Of a stretch of DNA of 64,000 bases, positions 47,650 to 56,367 are shown one piece after another (the first letter of the stretch is position 1; each line of letters opens with the position of its first letter). The notes beneath the pieces were generated by a model that saw only the letters and a list, made by a program, of their open reading frames with translations, had not been told where the DNA came from and searched no databases. Source of the stretch: Branchiostoma floridae (Eukaryota; Chordata; Leptocardii; Amphioxiformes; Branchiostomatidae); assembly GCF_000003815.2 (NCBI RefSeq), contig NC_049987.1, positions 3,679,753-3,743,752 of the forward strand. Reading direction: 5' to 3'. Position numbers and translations under genes: made by a program.

Positions 47650-48570
47650 TACCTTCGCCAAAATGGTTATGTTTTGGGTAGCGTTTGTATGCATGTTTGT
47701 AGAAGACCAGAATAACTCAAGAAAGCCTAAATGGATTGTATTGATTTTCGGATGTGGGTATGAGACTTGGAAACGAATAGATTTTGGGCCGCCTAGCGGC
47801 CTGTCAAGGTACTGCAAAGGAATTTCCGGGTTTGATATGTCGAGTTCTGAACATGCTGCGGCTATGATTTTTTAGTGGTAGACACTCTTGATGCCGAGAG
47901 TGAGTGGTGTAGGTTTATGCCTCCTAGCGGCTTGTTTTGAAACTGCAGGACAGGTTTAGTGTAAGACTTTGAAAGAGAATAACTCAAGCTTTGAAAGACA
48001 ATAACTCAAGAAGGGGTTGACGGATTGTCATGATTTTTGGTATGTAGATAGCTTAAGAGATGCTTCATATAAATACATATTTACTATACAAATCGGAATC
48101 TAATTTGCATAAATAATTAGGAAAACAATTAAACACGCCCAGTTCCATTATAGGACCATTAGAAAGTGGCAAATGTAACTGATATAGGAAAGAATATTGA
48201 TCGATAGATGTCATGCAAAATAAAGACCTAATTTGCATAATTGATTAGAAAATGCTCCGATGTCATTGTGGTAAATGACGGAAAATTGTTACTGGTAGCA
48301 TTTGGAAGTTATGTACAGGTGAACATCATTGTTGAACATTAGTTATGCAAATGAGGTCCTTACTTGCATAAATTATTACAAAATGGGATAAAAATCTTTT
48401 TAACATAGATTGTTTACATCTGTTATTCGGTGGAGGAGATAAACAAGTAATAGAATCTATGCAAATGAAAATCTTATTTGCATAATTAATGACAAAAACA
48501 ATTAATACAGTAGTTGTAAAGGGTATAATTATTTGGCCGTGGGGTATGGGGTCGTGGAATTCTAGTATAT
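47650..48570 (+). mobile_element. 'CCTTCGCCAA'-family MITE, best copy
   Basis: The left end is CCTTCGCCAAAATGGTTATG and the right end reads TTATTTGGCCGTGGGGTATG. In the better-kept right end at 53805-53840 this is CATTTGGCGAAGGTATGGGG, so CCTTCGCCAAA/TTTGGCGAAGG forms the terminal inverted repeat. The interior has a duplicated module 'ataactcaagaa…gggccgcctagcgg' and three paired 'atgcaaatgag/atttgcataatt' blocks. It is non-coding, about 0.92 kb, and nested between the two fold-back arms. Confidence 0.8.
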
Positions 48571-48944
48571 ATTATTTATCTGGTTTTGAAAGATCTGAAA
48601 CGTTATAAACTGTACTTGAAGTGTTCTTATTCAGGCTTAGAGAAATGCTGTTAGAAGACTCTGATACTTTGGAGCAGATGACTTTTGAAAAGTTTGTTTT
48701 TGCTAACATTTTACAATGTGCAAATTTGAAACGTTTCCAAACGTTAAAACGATGTCAATAAGTATTGGATTGGCGCTACAATGACTGATACTGAATTGAA
48801 TACAGTGTTTGATCAAAGATTAGTGTTGCATGGCCTCTGTGTCTTTTAAAGTAGTGATATGCAATACATAATATGAAATGTTGTTTCAGCTACGTTCTGT
48901 AATGCGTAACTAAAGGGACGCTCACTAGAATTCATTTGATAGAT

Positions 48945-49460
48945 CTAGATATGGCCTACTTTCAGGGACAACTATGTGCCTAAAAATCACTACTTGAAAC
49001 TCTTCAAGCATTTATTAGTTAGGCGATACATAGATCTTTCTTTGACGAGAAGTTGAATCAGTATTCTAATTTGCTTTGTCATGTAGAGTACTTTGAAAAG
49101 TTTCGCCAAATGCAAAAATTGACCTACTTTCAGGGACAACCACGTGACTGCATTTCATGACTCAAAACTCTGCAATCATTTATTAGATAGGCAATACCTA
49201 GGTCTCTTTTTGAAAAGAAGTTGAAGCAGAATTTGAATTCAATTTGTCACAGAAAACACTTTGAACATGGCTAAAATTCACAATTTTTGCCAAATGCAAA
49301 AAAGTGACCTACTTTCAGGGACAACCACGGGACTACATTTTATGACTCAAAATTCTGAAATCATTTATTAGATAGGCAATACCTAGGTCTCCCTTTGACA
49401 AGAAGTTGAATCAGAATTCAAATTCACTTTGTCACAGAAAACCCTTTGAATATACATGGC
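48945..49460 (-). repeat. Fold-back element, right arm: inverted tandem units
   Basis: Reverse-complement copies of the left-arm unit: ACCTACTTTCAGGGACAACC near 48957, 49121 and 49306, with 'catttattagataggcaata cctaggtctc' and 'gacaagaagttgaatcagaa' between. The two arms could form stems of several hundred base pairs. Confidence 0.85.
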
Positions 49461-49604
49461 AAGAAATTGGACATTGTGAAACATGGGGCATTTCCAAACC
49501 TAACAGAAGACCTAACGTAGAATGATATTGCACCCAAGGGAATTCACCGATTTTTGCAACACAATCCACCTTACATGCCAATCAGGTACTTGAATTTCAT
49601 GTTG

Positions 49605-50059
49605 TGAAACAACAAGAGGGGCGAGTAGAACAGAAAGAAACAACATCCCGACTCCCGGGATTCGAACCCGCGCCGAACCCGGGCAGCCGGATCACCAAGC
49701 CATCACGCTACCGCTGTCGCCAAAAGCTCAGAGCTGCTTGGCAAGGACGGTAGGCGGTGCTTGAACCCCACTGTTACACTACTCCCCCTTTTGTTTTCAA
49801 GATTCGTCCTCGAATCTCCGGGTTCGATCCCTGTGGGCAGGCGCATCTCCGGCCTGTTATCCACCAGGGCCACGTCGGGCGCCAATGAAACAACAAGAGG
49901 GGCGAGTAGAACAGAAAGAAACAACATCCCGACTCCCGGGATTCGAACCCGCGCCGAACCCGGGCAGCCGGATCACCAAGCCATCACGCTACCGCTGTCG
50001 CCAAAAGCTCAGAGCTGCTTGGCAAGGACGGTAGGCGGTGCTTGAACCCCACTGTTACA
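49605..50059 (-). mobile_element. TRIM (miniature LTR retrotransposon), complete, minus strand
   Basis: Two identical 174 bp direct repeats (49605-49778 and 49886-50059) flank 107 bp. Read on the minus strand, each LTR starts TGTAACAG and ends TTGTTTCA (TG…CA). One base after the 5' LTR comes TGGCGCCCGACGTGG (49884-49870), a primer-binding site complementary to a tRNA 3' end with CCA. Just before the 3' LTR is a polypurine tract AAAACAAAAGGGGGAG (about 49797-49782). A 4 bp target-site duplication GTTG flanks the whole (49601-49604, 50060-50063). There is no coding capacity, so it depends on a partner element. No LTR differences means recent insertion. Confidence 0.93.
49658..49710 (-). promoter_or_regulatory. 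tRNA-like Pol III A and B boxes in the TRIM LTR (copy 1)
   Basis: On the minus strand, TAGCGTGATGG (49710-49700) resembles a tRNA A box (TRGYNNANNGG). About 31 bp on, GGTTCGAATCC (49668-49658) is a perfect B box inside a CGGG-TTCGAAT-CCCG T-arm-like stem. The same pair recurs in the other LTR at 49991-49981 and 49949-49939. The anticodon and acceptor arms are not convincing, so this is a tRNA-derived promoter rather than a tRNA gene. Confidence 0.75.
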
Positions 50060-50249
50060 GTTGTCTGGGCTGGGACAGTATACACATTTTCCATCAACCC
50101 TTCGTCCAAAACCTTCCACAGCCTAACAAGGGACACACGCCATCCTGACACAAGAGGGACACCGAGTCTCAAACAAACCTTACATAACGGCATTAGCACG
50201 GGTGGTCCTTCTTAACAAGACACACGCAACCAAGTTTTTCCACCTTACG

Positions 50250-50515
50250 TTACGAGCTGCGATGTTTTCGTCAACCCTTACGTTACGGAAGCCTGTCCGC
50301 TATCTCGGGCTGCGATTTTTTCGTCAACCCTTACGTTACGGAAGCCTGTCCGCTATCTCGAGCTGCGATGTTTTCGTCAACCCTTACGTTACGGAAGCCT
50401 GTTCGCTATCTCGAGCTGCGATTTTTTAGTCAACCCTTACGTTACGGAAACCAGTTCAAGCCAGTTGCGTGTCCGCTATCTCGAGCTGCGATCTTTTCGT
50501 CAAACGTTACGGAAG
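50250..50515. repeat. ~53 bp minisatellite, about 5 units
   Basis: The unit is 'gctgcgatgttttcgtcaac' + 'ccttacgttacggaagcctg' + 'tccgctatctcga'. Copies are nearly identical except the last, which has an extra 'aaccagttcaagccagttgcg' block. The unit length lets frames stay open by chance. Confidence 0.9.
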
Positions 50516-50721
50516 TGGTCAATTATGTCCATGTCCTGTGTGGCCCGTTGACGGAAGTGGTCAATTATACGCAAAATCCATACACTCAGGGCCCCAACGA
50601 ATATCGAAACAGTCTATATAAAGACACGAAAATATGAAAAAATAGAGCGTCTAATAGCAGTTCTATGATCTTTTAAACCGAACGTTTTTAGGTGGAGACA
50701 CAGCCCGGTGTGATTCTTTTA

Positions 50722-50768
50722 GTTCATGCAAGGAGGTTGAAAGAGTCTTTCAACCTCCTTGGTTCATG
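50722..50768. repeat. Perfect 15 bp hairpin flanked by direct repeats
   Basis: CAAGGAGGTTGAAAG (50729-50743), a 3-base spacer AGT, then its exact reverse complement (50747-50761). The hairpin is flanked by GTTCATG on both sides (50722-50728 and 50762-50768); including one more base the flanks are AGTTCATG and GGTTCATG. It looks like an extreme deletion derivative of a terminal-inverted-repeat transposon with a 7-8 bp target duplication. Confidence 0.8.
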
Positions 50769-50907
50769 TTTACCAGAATCGTTGGAGAATGCCCCACTGA
50801 ATGACCAGCAGCATGCACGCGAGTACAAGGCATCACATTTCATGTTTTGTTACTGGATATATGGAATATGATATGCTATGTTCTATTACAATTTTCCATA
50901 TACATAC

Positions 50908-51084
50908 AGGTATCCATGGTAGGGGCGGACCTACTCTATCACATACATCGCCGTTTCCAGGACATTTGTGGGGACGCCGACCCTGACTCAAGGTTTGGAG
51001 GAGTCAGCATTTTAGCTGTTGGAGATCTGTTCCAGCTCCAACCTGTGGGCCAGGGGCATGTCTTTGCTGACCCTTCAGATCGGT
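50908..51084 (+). pseudogene. Helentron PIF1-type helicase, middle fragment
   Basis: After an acceptor-like CATATACATACAG|GT the frame reads VSMVGADLLYHIHRRFQDIC and FGGVSILAVGDLFQLQPVGQ, PIF1 motifs II-III, ending DPSDR at a strong donor-like CGGTGAGTA. The N-terminal Walker A part is missing between 46.3 and 50.9 kb, replaced by the fold-back, TRIM and minisatellite DNA. The next ~70 residues are also missing, where the MITE at 51102-51313 sits. Confidence 0.85.
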
Positions 51085-51101
51085 GAGTAGAGCTGGCAAC
51101 A

Positions 51102-51313
51102 TACTGTAAATGTATTTAAGTTCGCGGGGATTTAATTTCGCGGCAGCGGGAAAATAGACTTTTCGCGGTGGTTTTAATTTCGCTGTGGCACCATGCACTG
51201 TAGTCTCTTACTGTTATGGATAAATGTTCGCGGTGGCTTTAAATTCGCGGTGAAGCGGCCGCCGCGAAAACCGCAAACATTAATCCACCGCGAAAGTTTC
51301 TGTATTTACAGTA
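51102..51313. mobile_element. Small MITE (212 bp) with TACTGTAAAT ends
   Basis: Termini TACTGTAAATGTATTTAAGT and (C)TGTATTTACAGTA are inverted. Within these are further inverted blocks 'ttcgcgg…ccgcgaa', including GCGGCCGCCGCGAAAACCGC. It is a palindromic, non-coding element next to the helicase fragment; a TA target duplication is possible. Confidence 0.8.
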
Positions 51314-51374
51314 CTCCAAACTTGTGGAATGACTTGCTCATTGTCCCATAACAAATTCCCTCTCAACACTTTTT

Positions 51375-52761
51375 CTTTATTTACAAACCAAGACGTTGAT
51401 GACCACAATGAAGCTCAGTTGGCTAGGTCCACAACGGACATCTTCCATATCAAGGCCATTGACAGGAGAAAGGATGTTCAAACAGGACTTTTCAACGTCG
51501 CCTTTCCAAAAAAAAAACATCCGAGACCGGTAATCTTAGAGAGTATGTGCATGTGACTGTGGGAGCCAGAGTGATGGTGACGGTTAACATCGATGTGGCA
51601 GATGGCCTTTCCAATGGAGTCCTCGGTACCGTCATTGGAATCGACAAATTGGGAGAAGACATTCAAACTATTGTTGTTAGATTTGACAGTGACAATGTAG
51701 GTAGACAAGCTATTGCAAACAGTCAATTCAAGCAGAAGTTTCCTCATGCGGTACCAATCAAAAGACATACTGCACAATTCCCTGTTGGAAAAGGTCGATC
51801 AGTATTGGGAGAGCGGACTCAGTTTCCGCTGACATTGGCATGGGGATGCACTATTCACAAAGTTCAAGGTCGAACATTAGACAAGGTTGTCATGAGCATG
51901 CAGGGTAGAGGGCGCTTTATGCCAGGGCAGGCTTATGTTGGCTTGAGTCGTGTGAAGAAGCTGAGCAATTTGTACCTTCTTGGATTTGATCAGAATGCAA
52001 TTCGCGTAAATTCAGCTGTCAAAGATGAAATGACTCGTCTTCGGCAAACAAATGTACAAAATGAGCAAATTAACTATTCACCCCCTAGTGCTGACACTGT
52101 TCTTACCATTGGTTACTTAAATATACGGTCATTTGAACAGCATCTGAAAGATTTCAAAGCTCACCATTCAGCTCTCAAACATGAGGTTTTCTGTTTTGTG
52201 GAAACATTTTTAAGACATGACCAAGAAGGTGCACATTGCTCAGATTATTCACAAGTTGACGTAAGGCTGCCTTGGACAAAATGCTTCAGAACTGACAGGC
52301 TTTCAACAATAGGAAGAGGGGGTGGGGTGATGATAATGGCTGGTGACCATGTGTCTCCAAGAGAACTAAGATGTGTAGCTGCTAGATTAGAGTATACTGC
52401 TGTTATTGTTAAGAAAGTACATACAGGGGTCAACATTGTCACGGTGTATCGCCCACCAAATTTGCCGTTACCATTTTTAATGGGTCAACTGACAAGTCTC
52501 CTAGCCCCCATTGACAAGACAAAACCTACTATCGTCGTAGGAGACTTTAATGTTGACCTTATCACGTCTCCCTGTCACAGTATTGTAACCTTCATGACAC
52601 AACATGGTTTTACGCAGCATGTTCACCACCCAACCACAGACTATGCATCCCTGCTTGACCATGTGCATGTGCAGACTGAGTACAAAGTGCAGATAAATGT
52701 AGAAGACACATATTACAGTGATCATGATATGTTGTCTATTTCACTCGCTCTTGCGGTTTGA
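51375..52761 (+). pseudogene. Helentron PIF1 helicase C-terminus fused to EEP endonuclease
   Basis: The frame resumes with NQDVDDHNEAQLARST and runs to an A10 tract (51508-51517), where it shifts to the frame used from there to the stop at 52759-52761. Helicase motifs: VHVTVGARVMVTVNIDVADG, LAWGCTIHKVQGRTLDKVV (motif V), and AYVGLSRVKKLSNLYLLGF (motif VI). The endonuclease follows directly: LTIGYLNIRSFEQH, VFCFVETFLRH (catalytic Glu), IVTVYRPPN, TIVVGDFNVDL, and YYSDHDMLSISLAL (SDH). A Rep-helicase with a C-terminal EEP endonuclease and an OTU domain is the known layout of Helentrons. The endonuclease active-site motifs are all present. Confidence 0.9.
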
Positions 52762-53625
52762 ACTATTGGAGCAGTATTTCATAGTGTTCAAGTTCAAATT
52801 TCATGTCTATGTATCAATAATTATTGTTATTGACGTTTACATGTACGAGTGTGCAATGCAATGATATGAGAAGCCCATTCATATTTCTGAACGAACAATA
52901 TTGTCCCCACTACCTGATTCTCCTCCCTTATAATAAAGACTTAACATTCTGCGACACCTTCTTCATCGTGTTCCAAAGTTGTGTAAGGTAGCAATATCGT
53001 CATTCCATTGCCTGTATAAGCACCTTAGACAATACATGTACATAGAGGAGTAAATTGCTTTGTTGTACAATTTCCTGTCAAATAGTGAAACTGTAGTATA
53101 TTCCAAATGTTGATGTATATTTGTTGGCAAATGTCAAAATGAAAAAAAAAACATTTGATAATATATATAACAAGAACTGTTTGTACATTTTGCAAGATTA
53201 TAGAATTAAAGTATTTATCTCTGACATCAGATCCATGAGTCCAGGAATTTCATTTGTGGCATTTGACATACACATTATGAATATCATGATGACATTTGCA
53301 AAATTGTGACGAAAATCATCTCGTTACATCTTCGTCAAAATATAAAACTCAACTAAAAACTGTTATCTTTGTGTAAACAATAATCAGCAGTTTTCAATGA
53401 ATGAGGACTTCTTCTGAATCAATGAAAACCAGTAGCAAAAGCTAATTCAGTATAGTGAACTTGTTCCATTGGGAGGACATCATTCAACATTATGCCTAGG
53501 TTACACATAGCCGAATTTGGCTCCCGACTTACCCCCAGCTTGTTTTTAACCTACCAACGATTCACCCCAAAACCGTAGACAATCTCTGCTAACTCAATTC
53601 CAAGCAAAATAACTATTACCAGAAT
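52762..53625. other. No gene recognised; Helentron 3' region
   Basis: No coding sense. AATAAAG near 52934 could be the Helentron polyadenylation signal. The Helentron 3' terminus (short hairpin) was not identified. Confidence 0.4.
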
Positions 53626-53842
53626 TATAGTCCTCATTTGCATGCATTTGTCACAAAATGTGACTACAGTCAATTTGAACAAAGATTGTATACGTCCGTT
53701 GTTTGGGTGGAAGAGATAATCAACCCGTATAATTCATGTAAATGACAAACTTCTATGTATGATTAATGACAACCACAATTAATACACCAGTTATAAAGTT
53801 AAGATCATTTGGCGAAGGTATGGGGTCGTGGAACTCTAGTTT
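53626..53842 (+). mobile_element. 'CCTTCGCCAA'-family MITE, right-end fragment
   Basis: Ends with CATTTGGCGAAGGTATGGGGTCGTGGAACTCTAG, the best-preserved right end of this family. Upstream it has 'cctcatttgcatgca', 'ggtggaagagataatcaacc' and 'aattaatacaccagttata'. The left two thirds are absent. Confidence 0.75.
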
Positions 53843-54486
53843 TGTCGATGCTTTCGTAACAGCCGAACAAAAAGCTGCGGTTGCCGATCTGAATCAGTCG
53901 CCAATTACACACCTCACAGCCCTAACTTCACCAAAGAAAGGTTTACCACGTACTCTTCGGGAAACTATCACGGAAAACACACTGTAAACGGGCACCTCCC
54001 CCTGTGGCGTCACCAAAACTGAATGCCTCTTTTTCGAAGCTTTTCTAAAAAGTCTTTATTGTAAGAATAAACTATTAAGTGCACAATTGAGAGTGCATGC
54101 ATGCGGATATATCTAGAAATGTATTAACTAAATGAAGCATCGTTTTGACTCACCTGACAGTTCCGTCTCTGTGTGAAAAAGAAATAAATCTAGCTAATTA
54201 GTACGCACAACACAGAAGATTATACAACCATAGTGATATAAAAAATTATCTGTATCGAAAAATTGTTTAGAAACACGTTTGCCAAGAACTAAGTGGCTGT
54301 TAATATCACTTATTGTGGACTGTGCGAAAATAAATTGACTTAATATCAAGAATTTAAGTAACATATAACGCCAGGTGAAGACAATCTCAACTCTGTGTTA
54401 AAGACTGGCGTTTAGAGACCGTTTAAAGAACAACTAAAGGAAAACACGGAGTGCAGAGGTCCAAAGATTGTAAGCAGAATCATTAC
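53843..54486. other. ZP-gene intron, no feature recognised
   Basis: No exon or transposon terminus seen. 'gcctctttttcgaagc' near 54024 has a counterpart ('gcctcttttccgatgc') near 55530, consistent with the duplicated intron structure of this gene. Confidence 0.4.
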
Positions 54487-54624
54487 CTTTACATCCAGAT
54501 CCGCCTGATTTCCCATCGCCCACAAAACCAGGCTTACAGGTACACTTCGCACCTGTCCCGGGAGCCGGGATGTCTTCACAGGTAGCCTCGGTATGACACG
54601 GGTTGGGAGAGCAGCCGTTGATAT
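54487..54624 (-). CDS. EGF/ZP-domain membrane protein, EGF exon 5 (of those seen)
   Basis: Bounded by an acceptor (CTCAACAG|AT) and donor (GTAAAG|GTAATG), 138 bp, phase 1-1. It encodes DINGCSPNPCHTEATCED, a Pro/Gly-rich turn (IPAPGTGAKC) and TCKPGFVGDGKSGGSGC: six cysteines in EGF spacing with the longer 'NxC…C…C' loop of EGF repeats. It is the last EGF before ZP-N (39490), to which it joins in phase. Confidence 0.92.
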
Positions 54625-54741
54625 CTGTTGAGCAGTATTCAGTTATACAACGTTAAATTTGGCGCAGGCACTTTAAGCCCACCCCCCCCCCCAACACACA
54701 CTCCGAATCTGGTTAACAATTCTTATTTTGATTCAACTTAC

Positions 54742-54852
54742 CTTTATCACAGTTAGTCCCTTCGTAACCTGAGTGGCAGGTACAGGTGTAACTGTTCACT
54801 CCGTCCGCACAGTCACCGTTCACACACGGGTTGGCAGCGCAGTCGTCAATAT
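54742..54852 (-). CDS. EGF/ZP-domain membrane protein, EGF exon 4
   Basis: A 111 bp phase 1-1 exon with an acceptor (…CAG|AT) and donor (ATAAAG|GTAAGT). It encodes (D/N)[17 protein letters not shown], then [16 protein letters not shown], a calcium-binding-type EGF (D-I-D opening and 'Y.C.C..GY.G..C' end). Such Ca-binding repeats give rigid rods in extracellular proteins. Confidence 0.92.
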
Positions 54853-54993
54853 CTGGAAATCATTGATAAAACAAATCCAATCAAACTGCTGTGAATATCA
54901 TTGATAACAGTGAAAAGAACATGGGCTTAGTTTCCTTAATCAGGGAATTGGAGAATTGGCCAGGATCTTATATTTGATTTTTGTCCATCTTAC

Positions 54994-55104
54994 TTTCATG
55001 ACAGTTGGTTCCTGCGTATCCTAAGTAGCAGCTACAGGTATAACCGTTTGATCCGGCCACACAGTCACCGTTCGCACATGGGTTGGCGGCACAGTGGTCA
55101 ATAT
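54994..55104 (-). CDS. EGF/ZP-domain membrane protein, EGF exon 3
   Basis: A 111 bp phase 1-1 exon with donor ATGAAA|GTAAGA. It encodes [18 protein letters not shown] and GYTCSCYLGYAGTNCHE, a Ca-binding-type EGF. It is closely similar to the exon at 57651-57761, and the flanking intron sequence is also shared, showing tandem duplication. Confidence 0.92.
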
Positions 55105-55803
55105 CTGAGAAATAATGATAAAACAAATCTAATCGCAACACCAAGAAACAGAAAATGCAATAACGTTAGTCATATATAGCCTTTTAAAGCGGTCACATGT
55201 GTTGTCCAACTTTTGACAAATACATTTGGGAATCTAATTTTAAACGTTACATAAGATGATTTCTGCAGACCTGTTTTTACAACATTTTGGTCTTAACAGA
55301 TTATCCTGAACATGAGATATCAAAATGGGAAGACCATATACATCACTTTCGAAAACCGTTTGGCTACCTAAAATATAACTTGCTTTTGTTTTTATGGCTA
55401 ATATCATAACATGAATCGATCATAAAGTAACTTTTTGGGCAATTAATTTCCTCGATTTCTTGAATATTTTAACAGTTATTGTTATACTGTAAATCGGCTT
55501 TCGCATCTGAGGCGTCACCAAAAAACTGCATGCCTCTTTTCCGATGCATTGGAAACGAATAGTTTCTCTAGTTCGTGCGCTGGTTACAGTGCTCAAAGCT
55601 TGGCAGAATCATTATCTCAGTGACACAGCAATTGTACAATAAACAGTTAATGCCAGCTATTTGCAAGCGCATTACTAATAACTAAATATTCATTAAAATA
55701 TTGGGCATTTATATTTATTTAACTGAGCTGATACAGGTGTAGGTGCTGTGTAGGAACAGCGGCATACAGAAGTCCAAATATGTCAAGAAGAAATTAAGGT
55801 TAC
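55105..55803. other. ZP-gene intron, duplicated block
   Basis: The first ~290 bp match the intron at 57762-58035: 'gggaatcta', 'aacgttacata', 'cctgaac(a/g)t(g/a)agatatcaaaatggg', 'gaagaccatat', 'cgaaaaccgtttggct'. The rest has no recognisable feature. Confidence 0.7.
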
Positions 55804-55947
55804 CTTTGGGTTTGCATCCGGATCCGCCTGATGTCCCATCACCCACAAAACCAGGCTTACAGGTACACTTCGCACCTGTCCCGGGAGCCGGGTTGTCTTC
55901 ACAGGTAGCCTCGGTATGACACGGGTTCGGAGAGCAGCCGTTGATAT
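55804..55947 (-). CDS. EGF/ZP-domain membrane protein, EGF exon 2
   Basis: A 144 bp phase 1-1 exon with donor CCAAAG|GTAACC. It encodes DINGCSPNPCHTEATCED, NPAPGTGAKC and TCKPGFVGDGTSGGSGCK. Nearly identical to the exon at 54487-54624 apart from a few substitutions and two extra codons (PK) at the end, so a recent tandem duplicate. Confidence 0.92.
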
Positions 55948-56367
55948 CTGTGGAGCAGTATTTACAAAAGATAACCAAATTTTATAAATACAGTAAAACT
56001 TTTATTAGTGGCCACCTTTGCAAAGCAACTACCTGGACATTGCGGTCACTTTTTGTCAGTCCTTTTTTGCGCCAAGGATTTCGACTTCTTGACAGGTTCA
56101 TTTTGGCTATCGTAGAAGGTACGCCTGCATTGCGTTAGAGTGCAAGTATTTTCAGCGAATTACCAACATTCCGCTTGGCAATATCAATACTTTTAGGTAC
56201 ACGTTCGAGACAATGTTACTTAGCGAGAAAGAGTGGGTACTGAAAACATGTGTAACATATTGCTCGTAGCCAAATGGTCAACATTTTATCTATAGTCACG
56301 TGGCTACATTTCTCCAGTCTCTTGAGTGGCTGATATAGACAGGTTTGACTGTATCTTAAAATCTTAA

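Noticed and set aside
49658-49710. A genuine tRNA gene
   Set aside because: Only A/B boxes and a T-arm are convincing, the acceptor and anticodon stems do not fold well, and the sequence is inside a repeated LTR.
49761-50045. 94-residue frame in the TRIM region
   Set aside because: It overlaps LTR, PPT and PBS features on the opposite strand and reads the repeated LTR; no family resemblance.
50202-50637. Open frames over the 53 bp minisatellite
   Set aside because: They mostly repeat the minisatellite unit and have no domain; the sequence around is non-coding transposon debris.
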